64,000 nucleotides of DNA from Paragorgia papillata (GCA_035771165.1 JAWNZC010000234.1:3939001-4003000), one strand, 5' to 3'; shown: positions 42,406 through 55,400, counted from the stretch's first letter. Numbers and translations: made by a program. Notes: generated by a model not told the origin, from the sequence alone.

Positions 42406-45400
42406 CATATAGTGGTTTTAATGCATATATGTTGTTGTGTGTTTATAGTGGTATTATGATAGTTTATGGTAGCTCACGGTGTTACATGTGGTTTCTTATG
42501 GTGGTTCGTGGTGGTTTATGGTGGTTGATGGTGGTTGATGGTGGTTGATGGTGGTTGATGGTGGTTGATGGTGGTTTATGGTGGTTCATGGTTGTTCATG
42601 GTGGTTTATAGTGGTTTATGGTGGTTCACGGTGGTTTATAGTGGTTTATGGTGGTTCATGGTGGTTCATGGTGGTTCATGGTGGTTCATGGTGGTTTATG
42701 GTGGTTCACGGTGGTTTATAGTGGTTCGTGGTGGTTGATGGTGGTTAATGGTGGTTGATGGTGGTTTATGGTGGTTCATGGCGGTTCGTGGTGGTTTATG
42801 GTGGTTCATGGTGGTTTATGGTGCTTTATGGTGGTTTATGGTGGTTCGTGGTGGTTTACGGTGGTTGATGGTGGTTTATGGTGGTTCATGGTGGTTCATG
42901 GTGGTTTATGGTGGTTCACGGTGGTATATAGTGGTTCGTGGTGGTTGATGGTGGTTAAGGGTGGTTGATGGTGGTTAAGGGTGGTTGATGGTGGTTGATG
43001 GTGGTTCAAGGTGGTTTATGGTGGTTCACGGTGGTCTATAGTGGTTCGTGGTGGTTAATGGTGGTTGATGGTGGTTGATGGTGGTTGATGGTGGTTGATG
43101 GTGGTTGATGGTGGTTGATGGTGGTTGATGGTGGTTGATGGTGGTTGATGGTGGTTGATGGTGGTTGATGGTGGTTGATGGTGGTTCATGGTGGTTCATG
43201 GTGGTTTATGGTGGTTCACGGTGGTTTATAGTGGTTCGTGGTGGTTGATGGTGGTTAATGGTGGTTGATGGTGGTTTATGGTGGTTCATGGCGGTTCGTG
43301 GTGGTTTATGGTGGTTCATGGTGGTTTATGGTGCTTTATGGTGGTTTATGGTGGTTCGTGGTGGTTTACGGTGGTTGATGGTGGTTTATGGTGGTTCATG
43401 GTGGTTCATGGTGGTTTATGGTGGTTCACGGTGGTATATAGTGGTTCGTGGTGGTTGATGGTGGTTAAGGGTGGTTGATGGTGGTTAAGGGTGGTTGATG
43501 GTGGTTGATGGTGGTTGATGGTGGTTGATGGTGGTTGATGGTGGTTGATGGTGGTTGATGGTGGTTGATGGTGGTTGATGGTGGTTGATGGTGGTTGATG
43601 GTGGTTGATGGTGGTTGATGGTGGTTGATGGTGGTTGATGGTGGATGATGGTGGTTGATGGTGGTTGATGGTGGTTGATGGTGGTTTATGGTGGTTCATG
43701 GTTGTTCATGGTGGTTCATAGTGGTTTATGGTGGTTCACGGTGGTTTATAGTGGTTTATGGTGGTTCATGGTGGTTCATGGTGGTTTATGGTGGTTCACG
43801 GTGGTTTATAGTGGTTCGTGGTGGTTGATGGTGGTTAAGGGTGGTTGATGGTGGTTGATGGTGGTTCAAGGTGGTTTATGGTGGTTCACGGTGGTTTATA
43901 GTGGTTCGTGGTGGTTAATGGTGGTTGATGGTGGTTGATGGTGGTTGATGGTGGTTGATGGTGGTTGATGGTGGTTGATGGTGGTTGATGGTGGTTGATG
44001 GTGGTTGATGGTGGTTGATGGTGGTTGATGGTGGTTGATGGTGGTTGATGGTGGTTGATGGTGGTTGATGGTGGTTGATGGTGGTTGATGGTGGTTGATG
44101 GTGGTTGATGGTGGTTGATGGTGGTTGATGGTGGTTGATGGTGGTTGATGGTGGTTGATGGTGGTTGATGGTGGTTGATGGTGGTTGATGGTGGTTGATG
44201 GTGGTTGATGGTGGTTGATGGTGGTTGATGGTGGATGATGGTGGTTGATGGTGGTTGATGGTGGTTGATGGTGGTTTATGGTGGTTCGTGGTTGTTCATG
44301 GTGGTTCATAGTGGTTTATGGTGGTTCACGGTGGTTTATAGTGGTTTATGGTGGTTCATGGTGGTTCATGGTGGTTTATGGTGGTTCACGGTGGTTTATA
44401 GTGGTTCGTGGTGGTTGATGGTGGTTAAGGGTGGTTGATGGTGGTTGATGGTGGTTCAAGGTGGTCTATGGTGGTTCACGGTGGTTTATAGTGGTTCGTG
44501 GTGGTTAATGGTGGTTGATGGTGGTTGATGGTTGTTGATGGTGGTTGATGGTGGTTGATGGTGGTTGATGGTGGTTGATGGTGGTTGATGGTGGTTGATG
44601 GTGGTTTAGGGTGGTTCATGGTGGTTTATGGTGGTTCATGGTGGTTCATGGTGGTTCATGGTGGTTCATGGTGGTTCATGGTGGTTTATGGTGGTTCATG
44701 GTGGTTCGTGGTGGTTTACGGTGGTTGATGGTGGTTTAGGGTGGTTCATGGTGGTTCATGGCGGTTCGTGCTGGATTATGGTGGTTCATGGTGGTTCATG
44801 GTGGTTCGTGGTGGTTTACGGTGGTTCATGGTGGTTTAGGGTGGTTCATGGTGGTTCATGGCGGTTCGTGCTGGATTATGGTGGTTCATGGTGGTTTATG
44901 GTGCTTCATGGTGGTTTATGGTGGTTGATGGTGGTTTATGGTGGTTTATGATGGTTCATGGTGGTTCACCGTGGTTTATAGTGGTTTGTGGTAGTTCATG
45001 GTGGTTTATGGTGGTTCGTGGTGGTTCATGGTGGTTCATGGTGGTTTATGGTGGTTCATGGCGGTTCGTGGTGGTTTATGGTGGTTCATGGTGCTTTATG
45101 GTGGTTTATGGTGGTTCGTGGTGGTTGATGGTGGTTGATGGTGGTTGATGGTGGTTTATGGTGGTTCATGGTGGTTCATGGTGGTTCATGGTGGTTCATG
45201 GTGGTTTATGGTGGTTCACGGTGGTTTATAGTGGTTCATGGTGGTTGATGGTGGTTAAGGGTGGTTGATGTTGGTTGATGGTGGTTCAAGGTGGTTTATG
45301 GTGGCTCACGGTGGTTTATAGTGGTTCGTGGTGGTTAATGGTGGTTGATGGTGGTTGATGGTGGTTGATGGTGGTTGATGGTGGTTGATGGTGGTTGATG

Positions 45401-46917
45401 GTGGTTGATGGTGATTGATGGTGGTTGATGGTGGTTGATGGTGGTTGATGGTGGTTGATGGTGGTTGATGGTGGTTGATGGTGGTTTATGGTGGTTCATG
45501 GTGGTTCATGGTGGTTCATGGTGGTTCATGGTGGTTCATGGTGGTTCATGGTGGTTTATGGTGGTTCATTGTGGTTTATGGTGGTTCGTGGTGGTTCATG
45601 GTGATTCATGGTGGTTTATGGTGGTTCATGGCGGTTCGTGGTGGTTTATGGTGGTTCTTGGTGGTTTATGGTGCTTTATGGAGGTTTATGGTGGTTCGTG
45701 GTGGTTTACGGTGGTTGATGGTGGTTTATGGTGGTTGATGGTGGTTGATGGTGGTTGATGGTGGTTGATGGTGGTTGATGGTGGTTGATGGTGGTTGATG
45801 GTGGTTGATGGTGGTTGATGGTGGTTTAGGGTGGTTCATGGTGGTTTATGGAGGTTCATGGTGGTTCATGGTGGTTTATGGTGGTTCATGGTGGTTCATG
45901 GTGGTTTATGGTGGTTGATGGTGGTTTATGGAGGTTCGTGGTGGTTTAGGGTGGTTTATGGTGGTTCATGGTGGTTCGTGGTGGTTTATGGTGGTTCATG
46001 GTGGTTCGTGGTGGTTCACGGTGGTTCACGGTGGTTTGTAGTGGTTTATGGTGGTTCATGGTGGTTCATGGTGGTTCACGGTGGTTTATAGTGGTTCGTG
46101 GTGGTTGATGGTGGTTGATGGTGGTTGATGGTGGTTGATGGTGGTTGATGGTGGTTGATGGTGGTTGATGGTGGTTGATGGTGGTTGATGGTGGTTGATG
46201 GTGGTTGATGGTGGTTTATGGTGGTTTAGGGTGGTTCATGGTGGTTTATGGTGGTTGATGGTGGTTTATGGTGGTTTATGGTGGTTCGTGGTGGTTTACG
46301 GTGGTTGATGGTGGTTTATGGTGGTTCGTGGTGGTTTAGGGTGGTTTATGGTGGTTCATGGTGGTTCGTGGTGGTTTATGGTGGTTCATGGTGGTTCGTG
46401 GTGGTTCACGGTGGTTCACGGTGGTTTGTAGTGGTTCGTGGTGGTTGATGGTGGTTAATGGTGGTTGATGGTGGTTGATGGTGGTTTATCGTGGTTCATG
46501 GTGGTTTATGGTGGTTCATGGTGGTTCGTGGTGGTTCATGGTGGTTTATGGTGGTTCATGGTTGTTCGTGGTGGTTTATGGTGGTTCATGGTCGTTTATG
46601 GTGGTTTTTGGTGGTTCATGGTGGTTTACGGTGGATTATGGTGGTTTACGGTGGTTTATGGTGGTTTAAGGTGGTTTATGGTGGTTCATGGTGGTTCGTT
46701 GTGGTTAATGGTGGTTCATGGTGGTTTTTAGTGGTTCATGGTGGTTTGTAGTGGTTTATGGTGGTTTAGAGTGGTTTATGGTGGTTCATAAGTGGTTCAT
46801 GGAGGTTTATAGTGGTTTATGGTGGTTCGTGGTGGTTTATGGTGATTCACGGTGGTTCATGTGGTTTATAGTAGTTAATGGTAGTTCATGGTGATTTATG
46901 GTGGTATGTAGTGGAGG
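42406..46917. repeat. 10-bp minisatellite, about 4.5 kb, with higher-order repeats
   Basis: Around 450 copies of GTGGTTNATG, mainly GTGGTTGATG, GTGGTTCATG and GTGGTTTATG, with variants such as GTGGTTCACG and GTGGTTTATA. Larger blocks are duplicated: 42748-42948 reappears at 43258-43458, an offset of 510 bp. Since 10 is not a multiple of 3, three units make a 30-base phase, so open frames appear on both strands (HHGG/WWF-type and NHHQPPSTTI-type). They are repeat artefacts, not genes. The GG spacing is G-quadruplex-prone. Confidence 0.95.
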
Positions 46918-46919
46918 GG

Positions 46920-47720
46920 AATGGTTGGCATTATAAAAAAAATAACGGAGGCAGTCGTAGACTTTAGACTCGTCTTGATCAACATTCGTCACTCGAGGAC
47001 GACAGGCTGCAGGAGTCGGAGTCTGGCATATCAGATATTCAGCGTAACTACTCGTTATTTTCTTTATCGCTTTATCTTGCAACTTCGATATAATTTAGAC
47101 AACACCCCGTAAACTTTCTTCGCCGGAATCGCTGCTCCTTCGAACTCCGTATTGAATTTCTATAAACACGATGTACACAATTACGTCACTTACCGGGATT
47201 TGGAAAGTAATTTCTGATTGGCTGACGAGACACAATAGCCAGAACTCAATTAGGCGCTCAGGTCAGCAGACCCTACTTTTCCTCGCAAAGCGGGAGAAAA
47301 ATAGGGTCTGCTATAGCAGGCTATTACGTACTAAAATATAGGTCTACCGCGATCGCCAGCGTGTGCAGTTGTAAACATTGTAAAACCTTTGTATTAAAGC
47401 ATGTTTATGATGAATTGAAGACAATTGTCAGCCGCATTACTGATCAGCTATAACTCGGTCACTTGCAAAGCTATTCAAACAAGTAAACAACTGAGAAACA
47501 GTGAAATGTATTGCAAATATTCAAAAACATCGATAAAATGGCAATAAAAGCTTCGCTCAAGAGACAACTCGCAATGAAAGTGAAATCTCGGTTTCGCAAA
47601 GCCTGCTGGGGCAATATCGCGACCCCAAAAAACAAAAAAAATAACACGACCGAAACCACAGAATAAACCTTAGACTCACCACCACAGGTAGCCCGAGTAA
47701 AAAGTCATTGTTCCGTGTTT
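46920..47720. other. Non-coding stretch right of the minisatellite
   Basis: No supported gene. A stem-loop with AGCAGACCCTA and TAGGGTCTGCT arms lies at 47266-47324 (a dispersed-repeat end). The rest is unremarkable. Confidence 0.4.
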
Positions 47721-47731
47721 TGCATGTTGAC

Positions 47732-47959
47732 CCAGGGTGCATTCCATGTACGTCGCGCCGAAGATCTTCGGCGTGAGTTTCAAAAGTGCTCGGCGTGCTG
47801 GTGCACAATCACACTGTGGTCGGCGCACATATATAGCCATACAACTATACATGTTAGTGGGTGGTGCCGGCGCCGGTGTTCGTCTTGACCTCCCTTGGCG
47901 CAGCACATGAACACCAGTGGCTTATCTTCGGCGTGGGGTTGACATGGAATGCACCCTGG
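47732..47959. mobile_element. hAT-type MITE with perfect 8-bp duplication, 228 bp
   Basis: Inverted ends CCAGGGTGCATTCCATGT and ACATGGAATGCACCCTGG, flanked by the exact duplication ATGTTGAC (47724-47731 and 47960-47967). GC-rich interior with CGCCGAAGATCTTCGGCG. No coding capacity. Confidence 0.8.
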
Positions 47960-47967
47960 ATGTTGAC

Positions 47968-48476
47968 ATGTTCAATTTGTCTAATTTCACGGTCTCTGAA
48001 CGTATTGTATTTTCTGTTTAATGAACGTTCGGCAGTACTTATCGTGATAAAAAAACCTGCATCGAAGTATTGAACGTTCCTTTCCAGCAACGTTTTGAGT
48101 AAGCGAAAGTACACCACTGAAGTACACCGACTCGCTCAATCGCTCTGAGCAAAACAATATGCCAATATGGCGTATTGGCGAGCTTTCTGCAAACTTTCGG
48201 TACTTTCCGTATCTTGTTCGTTTGTCAAGAAATCACACCACGTGAGTCACACACGATGACATCACAGAATAGTAAGGAGAAAAAAAAGCATGCATTGAAT
48301 CACAAAGAGAAAAAAAATCCTACATCAAGTTTGAGCAAGAAATAAATTGCATCACTTTTCAAAAACAAAGTTGAACGAATTAATAGTTTATTAATTTAAA
48401 AAGTAAACATGTAGGATGGTCTCAATACATTCATCTCTTAAACGATAAACTGTATTATAATAACTGTTATTTTGTT
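47968..48476. other. Non-coding stretch
   Basis: No supported gene or clear repeat. Confidence 0.35.
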
Positions 48477-48576
48477 TAACTCTTTCCTGTCCGAATTGGT
48501 CTTTAGTATTTTATTCTGGCTAACGCCAGACGATTTTATTCACCTCTGGGGAAGGCCTCGGACAGGAATGAGTTAA
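48477..48576. mobile_element. Short MITE, about 100 bp
   Basis: TTTAACTCTTTCCTGTCCGA at the left and TCGGACAGGAATGAGTTAAA at the right are inverted. The interior ACGCCAGACGATTTTATTCA also occurs at about 35270, so it is a dispersed family. Confidence 0.6.
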
Positions 48577-48639
48577 ATTTATCTTATATTTTTTAGTAGT
48601 TACAGTAAGTTTGTTTTGGCTCAATGCAGTTGTTCAGCA

Positions 48640-48965
48640 GGGCTGTATGGAGTGGTTTGAGACGCCGGTACACCGGTTTGGGCGCCCAAACCGAGGTGAC
48701 CCAAAAATATAAACTTTTACTACAATCTGAGGGTTTTTTCCCAATTTTTAAAAATCACATCTCAGAATGCAGGAAATGGCATTTCCGAGACTCTTCAAAA
48801 TTTTCCCTCGGACCACGGAAAAAAAATTTCACACATAGTTCCGTCCTGGGAAAAAATATTCCTCAGCAATATGGGTACCGAAAAAAATTCATGCCCAAAC
48901 AAGATCACCCAATCCCCCCCCCCCCCCCCTCAAAAGTCAAATGGTCGGCCCCTAATACGCATGCT
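48640..48965. repeat. Dispersed repeat with AATGCAGGAAATGGCATTTC core
   Basis: Relatives occur near 53706 and 59132 in this window (ATGCAGGAAATGCC core followed by a C- or G-rich tail). It ends in a C run at about 48915-48929. Probably a hAT-related repeat family. Confidence 0.5.
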
Positions 48966-49168
48966 TAGTAGACACAAAAAGGCTAAAAGCGCGCCAAAAG
49001 CCCCTGATAGATACTATATAAGGAAGTAGCCCCCGATCTGAGCCAAGAGCACAGTGCCAAAAGTGTGATCGGTGTGGCCACGTGTAGAGATCTAAAGTAA
49101 GGTATTAAAGGTAAGTCCTAAATATATTTTGTTATTTTTAGTTTATTTTCTATTCCACGTTATTTACA

Positions 49169-51850
49169 ATGACAGCGTGTACTTTCACTATGAGCTCACA
49201 TAAACGATCGAGGTCTCCAAGTGAAGAGATATGCAAACAGGTCCAAAGAGACGACGCTCAGAACACAGCGAAAGCTCGGGAACTGATCATCGTTCTTTTC
49301 TTCTCGGTATTAGTTCTGTTGTTGACAACCTCAACAAACGGTTATCATGGTTTGGAAACCCGGAAAATTTCAAAGTGGTTAACAATCGAACTACGATTAA
49401 TGTTGAAAGGTACCTGGAGGTGCACAAATCCTTTGTTTTAGGTCATGCTTAAATTATTATTAAAACAGTACGGTTGAGCGATTGAACCCAAATGTTGCTA
49501 TTAGATGATTGTTTCATTATACAAAAAAACACAATATGTTCATTAACCGTAAAAGTGCATAAATGTCCATAAACCTGAACAAAAACATAAAACAATGACT
49601 TTTGTCTAGCTTCCAAACCATAAACCTCCTCTGAAAATAAGAAATGCGAGTTCCCGCCTAGAAGTGTTAACTGAAGCTGCCGAGAGACACGCTGATGTGG
49701 ATTCTTGTACATGTGATCAACTCTCGGTCATTGTTTTTTGGGTCATTGTTGGTCAAGACACAGACCCACATGAAGGCCACGGAGATGCCCCTACAACGAG
49801 CGAAGCGCTCAATCGTAGGACCAACACGAAGGAGACTAAGCCAAATCTAGCAACAAAAAAGTCTCGAGGCAAATCCCTCGAAACCACGACTGTTTGGCCC
49901 AGTGGGTACTCCTGCTATTTTTAGTTTTGGGTCCCGTGGCATCTTCAAGTTTTATAAAAGATTTTCGGGAGACTTTTTCCGACGAAGTTTGTCTTTATCG
50001 CATATTAGCATTCTTGAAGACACCTCATTATTAGATCCTCGTGGGTCAAATACCGTACAAGTTCAAGAAAACGGTGGAAAACGGAAAACCGTGACAAGGA
50101 ACTGCTGAAGGTGCAACGATACGTTTTAAATGTTGCGGGCCCTCTTACAGCCCTTCACGAATTGTTGGAAAACAAAGTCTCTGTCTATTATATAATTAAG
50201 TTATAAATGAAGACATGATGATTGATGAACATTATCGAGAAGTCCCTAGTTTGTCTATTTACTGGTAACGCATCGAATTCACTTTCGGTCTTTTATATAC
50301 GTAGGTCTAAAAATACTCTATGGCCTAAAAATGTCGGCATTCACCATCTTACTGTATTAACCCTGGCAAAACCTCACTTGCCAAGACTTCCTTTCCAAAT
50401 GCAGGGAAATATTTGTTTGGAAGCGATATTTCCAGCAGACAACGCTGATATATTCGATTACGAAACAATTTGGCACAGAACGCCGACACAGCACTCAACT
50501 TGGGGAAAATCGCGTTTTCAAAAACACCAGTAAAAAAACTCGACTAATTTCGACCCACTTCGTTCAGGTCACAACGATTTCCTCAGCAACCGAAGAGAAA
50601 ATTTCCCGCTCGTCAACAGTCCTATCAAGGCAAGCTAAGCTGTCCCTTCCGAACAACAACAACTTCCACTGACGGGAAGGCTTCGTTATTTTCACTCGCG
50701 TTGGAAATATAACTTTAGATCCATTATGTTAGAAACTGTTTTAGGTTACAAAATTAATTTCCTAATCCGCCTCATCAGTCCGTGATACCAACGTTCTTCA
50801 ACTGTCAATCCTCAGTTGATAAATCAAGAAATAATTTCACTCCTAAACAAACGAGCAATTAAGTTATATTAGTACCAAAGTACCGTTCGACAAACACGCA
50901 TTTTACAACAGGTTATTTTTGGTCCCAAACCCCCCCCCCCCCCCCGAGGGATATCGACCCGTTATAGGTTTACCTTTAAACAAATTTATCGAGACAGTGA
51001 AATCACTACTAATTTGGATTATAATTATGATCACTGTCAGATGCTTACCTTCCTCACGCTGCCAATTATTTAATAATGCACAAAGACTCGCAAAAATTCC
51101 TTCGTTTTCTCTGACAAAGAACAGCGTATCAGTTCACAGCAATGCTATTCCAGCGAAAATGTAGCTCCAAGGGTGTTTATAAAAATTATGAAGCCGATTG
51201 TGTCCTGGCTTCGGGGTCAAGGTGTTCGTCTAGTAATTTACCTAGACGACACATGTTGATATAAAATGGATTCTTCCGTCGAAATGTTGAACAAACAAAG
51301 ACGTGAACAAACAAAGACGTGACCATCAGACTTAAGAGTCTCTGGGATGTTTGATCAACTTCAAGAAATCCCAGCTAGTCCCGACCCAAAGTATTGTTTT
51401 TTCTTGGGAGTGCAAATAGACTCAAACTCATTCAAATACAGAAGGAATGAAAACAACACAACCAACAATTCGGCAAACAGCCCGGGTACTGGGACTGCTC
51501 AAATTCTGCCGACCGGCAGTGTGGTCTGCTCCACTCCATCACGCCACCTACAGGAGGTGCAAATAAGAGCTTTACAGTCGATCTATTCGAATTACAACGC
51601 TTAAGTAAGTCCATCCTCACTCGCAAAAGGCAACCTGTCATGGTGGATTTGCAATCTACCACCAACATGTCATTGGACGCTTCCAAGTTGGGATGGGGAG
51701 CATCGCGGAACAACCTCTGGGGGGGTGGCAGATGGAGCGAAGCAGAAGCCTGGCCAAGATACATCAATATTCATGAAATTTGAGTGGAATATTTAGCCCT
51801 GATCAAATCTTTTCTTTTGAATGTAAGAAAGAAGGTGGTCTATCTAAAAA
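49169..51850 (+). pseudogene. DIRS-like retrotransposon relic
   Basis: RT pieces in succession: EGYRPVIGLPLNKFI at about 50946-50990, APRVFIKIMKPIVSWLRGQG then VIYLDD near 51165-51252, then an RNase H-like stretch (MSLDASKLGWGASRNNLWGG near 51668, W..AEAWPRYINIHEI). These are DIRS-type signatures. Upstream frames (49169-50530) are charged and broken and may be the remains of ORF1. Stops and frameshifts interrupt it, no tyrosine recombinase is visible, and an (AC) tract follows. Part of 49335-49630 is a MITE related to 63008-63296. Confidence 0.7.
49340..49625. mobile_element. MITE related to the copy at 63008-63296
   Basis: Shares AAATCCTTTGTTTTAGG, ACGGTTGAGYGATTGAA and TTCATTATAC blocks in the same order with the right-hand copy. 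Ends GGTTTGGAAACC and TTCCAAACCAT are inverted. It appears to be inserted in the DIRS-like relic. Confidence 0.5.
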
Positions 51851-51868
51851 TGGAGCCCCACGGGCCTT

Positions 51869-51871
<3 letters not shown>

Positions 51872-51931
<60 letters not shown>
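51872..51931. repeat. (AC)30 microsatellite
   Basis: 60 bases of uninterrupted AC dinucleotides. Confidence 0.97.
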
Positions 51932-51933
<2 letters not shown>

Positions 51934-52242
51934 CCTATGCCCCTGATGACAATGCTTTCACAATGGACTGGACCAAGGTGAGAATTAACCTTAATCCCAA
52001 CATTCAACCTAATTCCAGTAGTACTGTACAAATTTAAACCAAGAAGGAGCGTGCGTCACTTGTGTTAGTAGATCCCATTTGGTCGGCTCAAACATGGTGG
52101 CCTCTCCTGATCGAGACAGTGGTGGATTATCTGGTTTACCTCAGGACACACCTGAGAATTTTTGTGCTTTTTGGCTGCACTGAATGCATGGAGCCATATC
52201 CCTCAGTATTTCAATATTTTTACCTCTTCATTTAATTTATAG

Positions 52243-52314
52243 GGTGTGTGGACTACCGGTGCCAAAAGAGAAATGGATGGTGCTAACAATGCTTCTGTCA
52301 TAGAGAATGAACAT
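52243..52314 (+). CDS. Exon of the P-loop gene (24 codons)
   Basis: Bounded by an AG acceptor (TTTAATTTATAG) and a GTAAGC donor. It reads GVWTTGAKREMDGANNASVI and four more codons, phase 0 at both sides. It joins in frame with the exon at 56541. Just upstream, a short open stretch ending AMP-like at a GTGAGA donor (51973-51980, YAPDDNAFTMDWTK) could be another exon, but it has no acceptor and abuts the (AC) tract. Confidence 0.5.
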
Positions 52315-52569
52315 GTAAGCACACATACTGAAGAGAAATTATACCAGTTTACAAATGATGAGAGTTTGTAAGTTAATTTGGTCACATTAAAGACAGTTTA
52401 CTGATGCTACAACGCCAACAAGATCTTTCTCAGTCTTGTATATACATCAGAGCAAAAGCAATTATTATTTTTCTGAAACAAAATTTGTTGAATTGAAAAA
52501 AAAATTGAAATGCCGTGTTGTTCCACATTTAATGTATTTTGAGACCACAAACACAGCAAAGCAATACAG

Positions 52570-53047
52570 AGCCTGAAATAATTTCAAAATTTGTCCGGAC
52601 AAAATGTCTGATCAAAATGAAATTTGATCGGAAATTTTCAAATTTGATCTGACATTTTTTTCGATTTCATTTTGACTCCCTCAGTTTTGCAATATGTGTA
52701 TTATAAATTATTCTAACATCTTTAAATATACAAAATTCTGTTCTAAAATATGCCAAGAAGCACTTTCCAGCAGGTCATTTCGTAGACAAACATCAGTGTA
52801 GTGATTTAAAAAGCAAATTAAGACTCACCTTTCACAAATCAAATACATGTAAAACTATCACGCCGCCATCTTGTTTATTGAGCCCGCATTCTTTGCGGGA
52901 TGCTCAGACCCAGTCTTTTGGAAAAAAACTGATTGCACTGTTTTGTCAAATTTGTCCGGACAAAACTTCCGATCACTTCAGCATTTGGTTAGAAAAACTG
53001 TAATTTGGTCGGAAAACAGTGGACGTCCGACCGTTATTTCAGGCTAT
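52570..53047. mobile_element. Non-autonomous transposon, about 480 bp
   Basis: The left end AGCCTGAAATAA is inverted at the right as TTATTTCAGGCT. GCAATA words flank both sides. Both subterminal parts contain TTTGTCCGGACAAAA palindromes and GATC-rich segments in opposite orientation. No coding capacity. Confidence 0.55.
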
Positions 53048-55019
53048 GCAATATGCACCTTTATGTGAGAGACAACTTGACAAGGTCGGACAATATCCGA
53101 CTAGGTGGCAAAAAATGAGGATTAGTCAGGTCTAAAACTCACCTGGTCAGTCATCTTGACCAGTCACATTATTAAGTTTGATTGATTGCACTGGCAGATA
53201 AGTAATTTGTTATAAATCTAGCCTGGTTACCCAGCTGGCCCAATTTCAAAAGAAAGATGGGCCTGCAGGTAAGCACTTGTGATTTTCAGCTTCATCCAAA
53301 TCCGATGAGAAATTGTTAGAGGGGGTGGTGCAATTTGTGCATCTACTGATTACTCACTTTGTTCTGAAATAAAGCTCTAGAAACTAAAATAGAATTGATG
53401 TCTCCCAAATTGTCAACCATTCTGAAAATCAATATTCGAATGCTACCTAGACCCTAGTCTCCTGTGTTTTTCATTATGCACAGCAACTTTTGAAAAAATG
53501 GCAACGGCAGCACTAGTGCAGCACTGGCAGGAATTGTTGAAGAAAAGTCTCCTACATAAGAAAGAATTGTGAGTTTGATTTCTCAGCATTAGGTTTTGAC
53601 CGAAATATTTCTTAAGAATGTGAATGTTAGTGATTTACACCCTTGCACACACTGTTGTCTGTTGAAAATATGATTTAAGATGTTTATATTTTACTCCAAA
53701 GTTCCCTCAAAATGCAGGAAATGCCGTTTCTGGGACCCAAAATTCAAAATAAATTTGGGGGGGGGGCATTACCCCTGGACCCCCCTAGAAGAGTGTCATC
53801 ACAAATAAAAAAAATAGGCACGCGCTAGCGTGCATGTGTCTACTGCATATATCATCATGACATCATTATATCAACAAATGTTTTCATGAAATGACGATTA
53901 TACTAACCCTTTCCCCAACCAAAGAAATTAATGAGCAATAAAAGTAACCCTAATCCGAACCTCAACCCGAAAAGCAGAAAAAATAAATGCCAAAATGGTG
54001 CCATGTCAGTTTGACAGATGGAAACTAGTATTTACCATAGTGGAACATAGTCATCGTAGCTAGAATCTTTGGGTCACATCTTCGGAACCAATCAAAGCCT
54101 TGAAAATCCCTGATTCGAGAACACTTCCGAATACTTCGGTAATGGCCGTTTGCTGTCATTTACTGTATTCGTGATATAAATGTTTTTCACAAAAAGACTT
54201 TTTACCGGTGAGTATTTTTAGGATTTTTAGGCTTAGTTTTTCTAAGTTAACCCTTTGTTGCATGACCCCTTTACCCTCGATGGATTTTGATGCCATTTGG
54301 TATTTGTTTGGGGTCCAATCGGAGGGGAAACAGTCAAATTTTGCCAACTTCTACTAACTAGGGTGGGGCCTGGTTACAATTGTAACCCCCATGCATGCCC
54401 AGAACACCAGTGGCAAAAAATAGAGGGGAATTGAATAAATGGTTTATTTGCCAAAACCAAACTATTTACAAAATAAAGAAAAATACAAGTTGGTGAGGAG
54501 ACCTCAAGAGGCTAAAGCTTGTGTAAAGGTCACCTCGTTCACAGAATTAAAGTTCAAATAATTAGATATCTAAAGTAAATTGAAAAGAATTGTTTAAAAA
54601 ATTGTTTGTGGACATGTTCGAAGGAAGGAATTTTTGAGACCTCAAAAACCAAGTTTGTGCTAAGAGACCTCCTCATTTACAACAGAGTACAGTTTACCAT
54701 AACAATTAACATTGTTAAACAGCTAGCTCTGATGTTATGACCATGTTCAACTATATTCAAATATAATAATTAAATAGGTAATCACATAATTGTTTCTCAA
54801 AAGAAGAGATAGTGTTTATAGCAGTAATATATAATGGTAAGGAATTAAAAATATAGAGGCAAAAACAACAAAGTTAAAAGCAAAATTACATTATTTACAA
54901 ACAGAACGAAAATAACAGAACAGTACTTAGCTATATTACATTGGTAGTTTCGGTATTTACATAGATATAGAGAAAATCTTAGTTTGTATCAACATAAGTA
55001 GCAATTTTTTGTTTAAAGC

Positions 55020-55400
55020 TTGAAAAGGATTTACTATCTCTTATGTTTGATGGTAGGGAATTCCATATTGACGCGCCATCAAACATAAGACTTTTCATAT
55101 TGTTTGTTCATGGTTGTGGCAAACACACTTTAGAAGAACTGTCACGAAGATTGTGACTTAAGACGTCTTGCCTGAAAATAAATAGTTTGTTCAGACATTT
55201 TCTTGGCTTACTTCATTGGGTAAATCTGCTATAATACGAGCAGCCCTGTTGTGAAGTTTTGTAAACGTGTAGACTGGGTTTCACCAAACACATTCCAAAC
55301 TTCACAACAGTAATTAAAGTATGGTTGTATTATAGCATTATATACTGATAAAAGTGTTTTCCTGTCAACAAATTATTTTATTCTTTTATATCTATCTGCG
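55020..55400 (-). pseudogene. Antisense fragment of a non-LTR (LINE) reverse transcriptase end
   Basis: The minus strand encodes YNAIIQPYFNYCCEVWNVFG followed by GETQSTRLQNF and LPNEVSQE, the end of the RT thumb region in CR1/L2/Jockey-type LINEs. Stops and frameshifts are present, and only this part remains. Confidence 0.7.

Noticed and set aside
42748..46751. Open frames of 64-137 codons on both strands in the GTGGTTNATG array
   Set aside because: They arise from a stop-free 10-bp repeat read in any frame. There is no start context, splice structure or non-repeat sequence.
42406..46917. CRISPR-like or satellite-encoded array
   Set aside because: There are no spacers; units are contiguous 10-mers in animal DNA.
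53484..53568. Small exon KMATAALVQHWQELLKKS
   Set aside because: It has plausible splice sites, but its phases do not fit the exons at 52243 or 56541.
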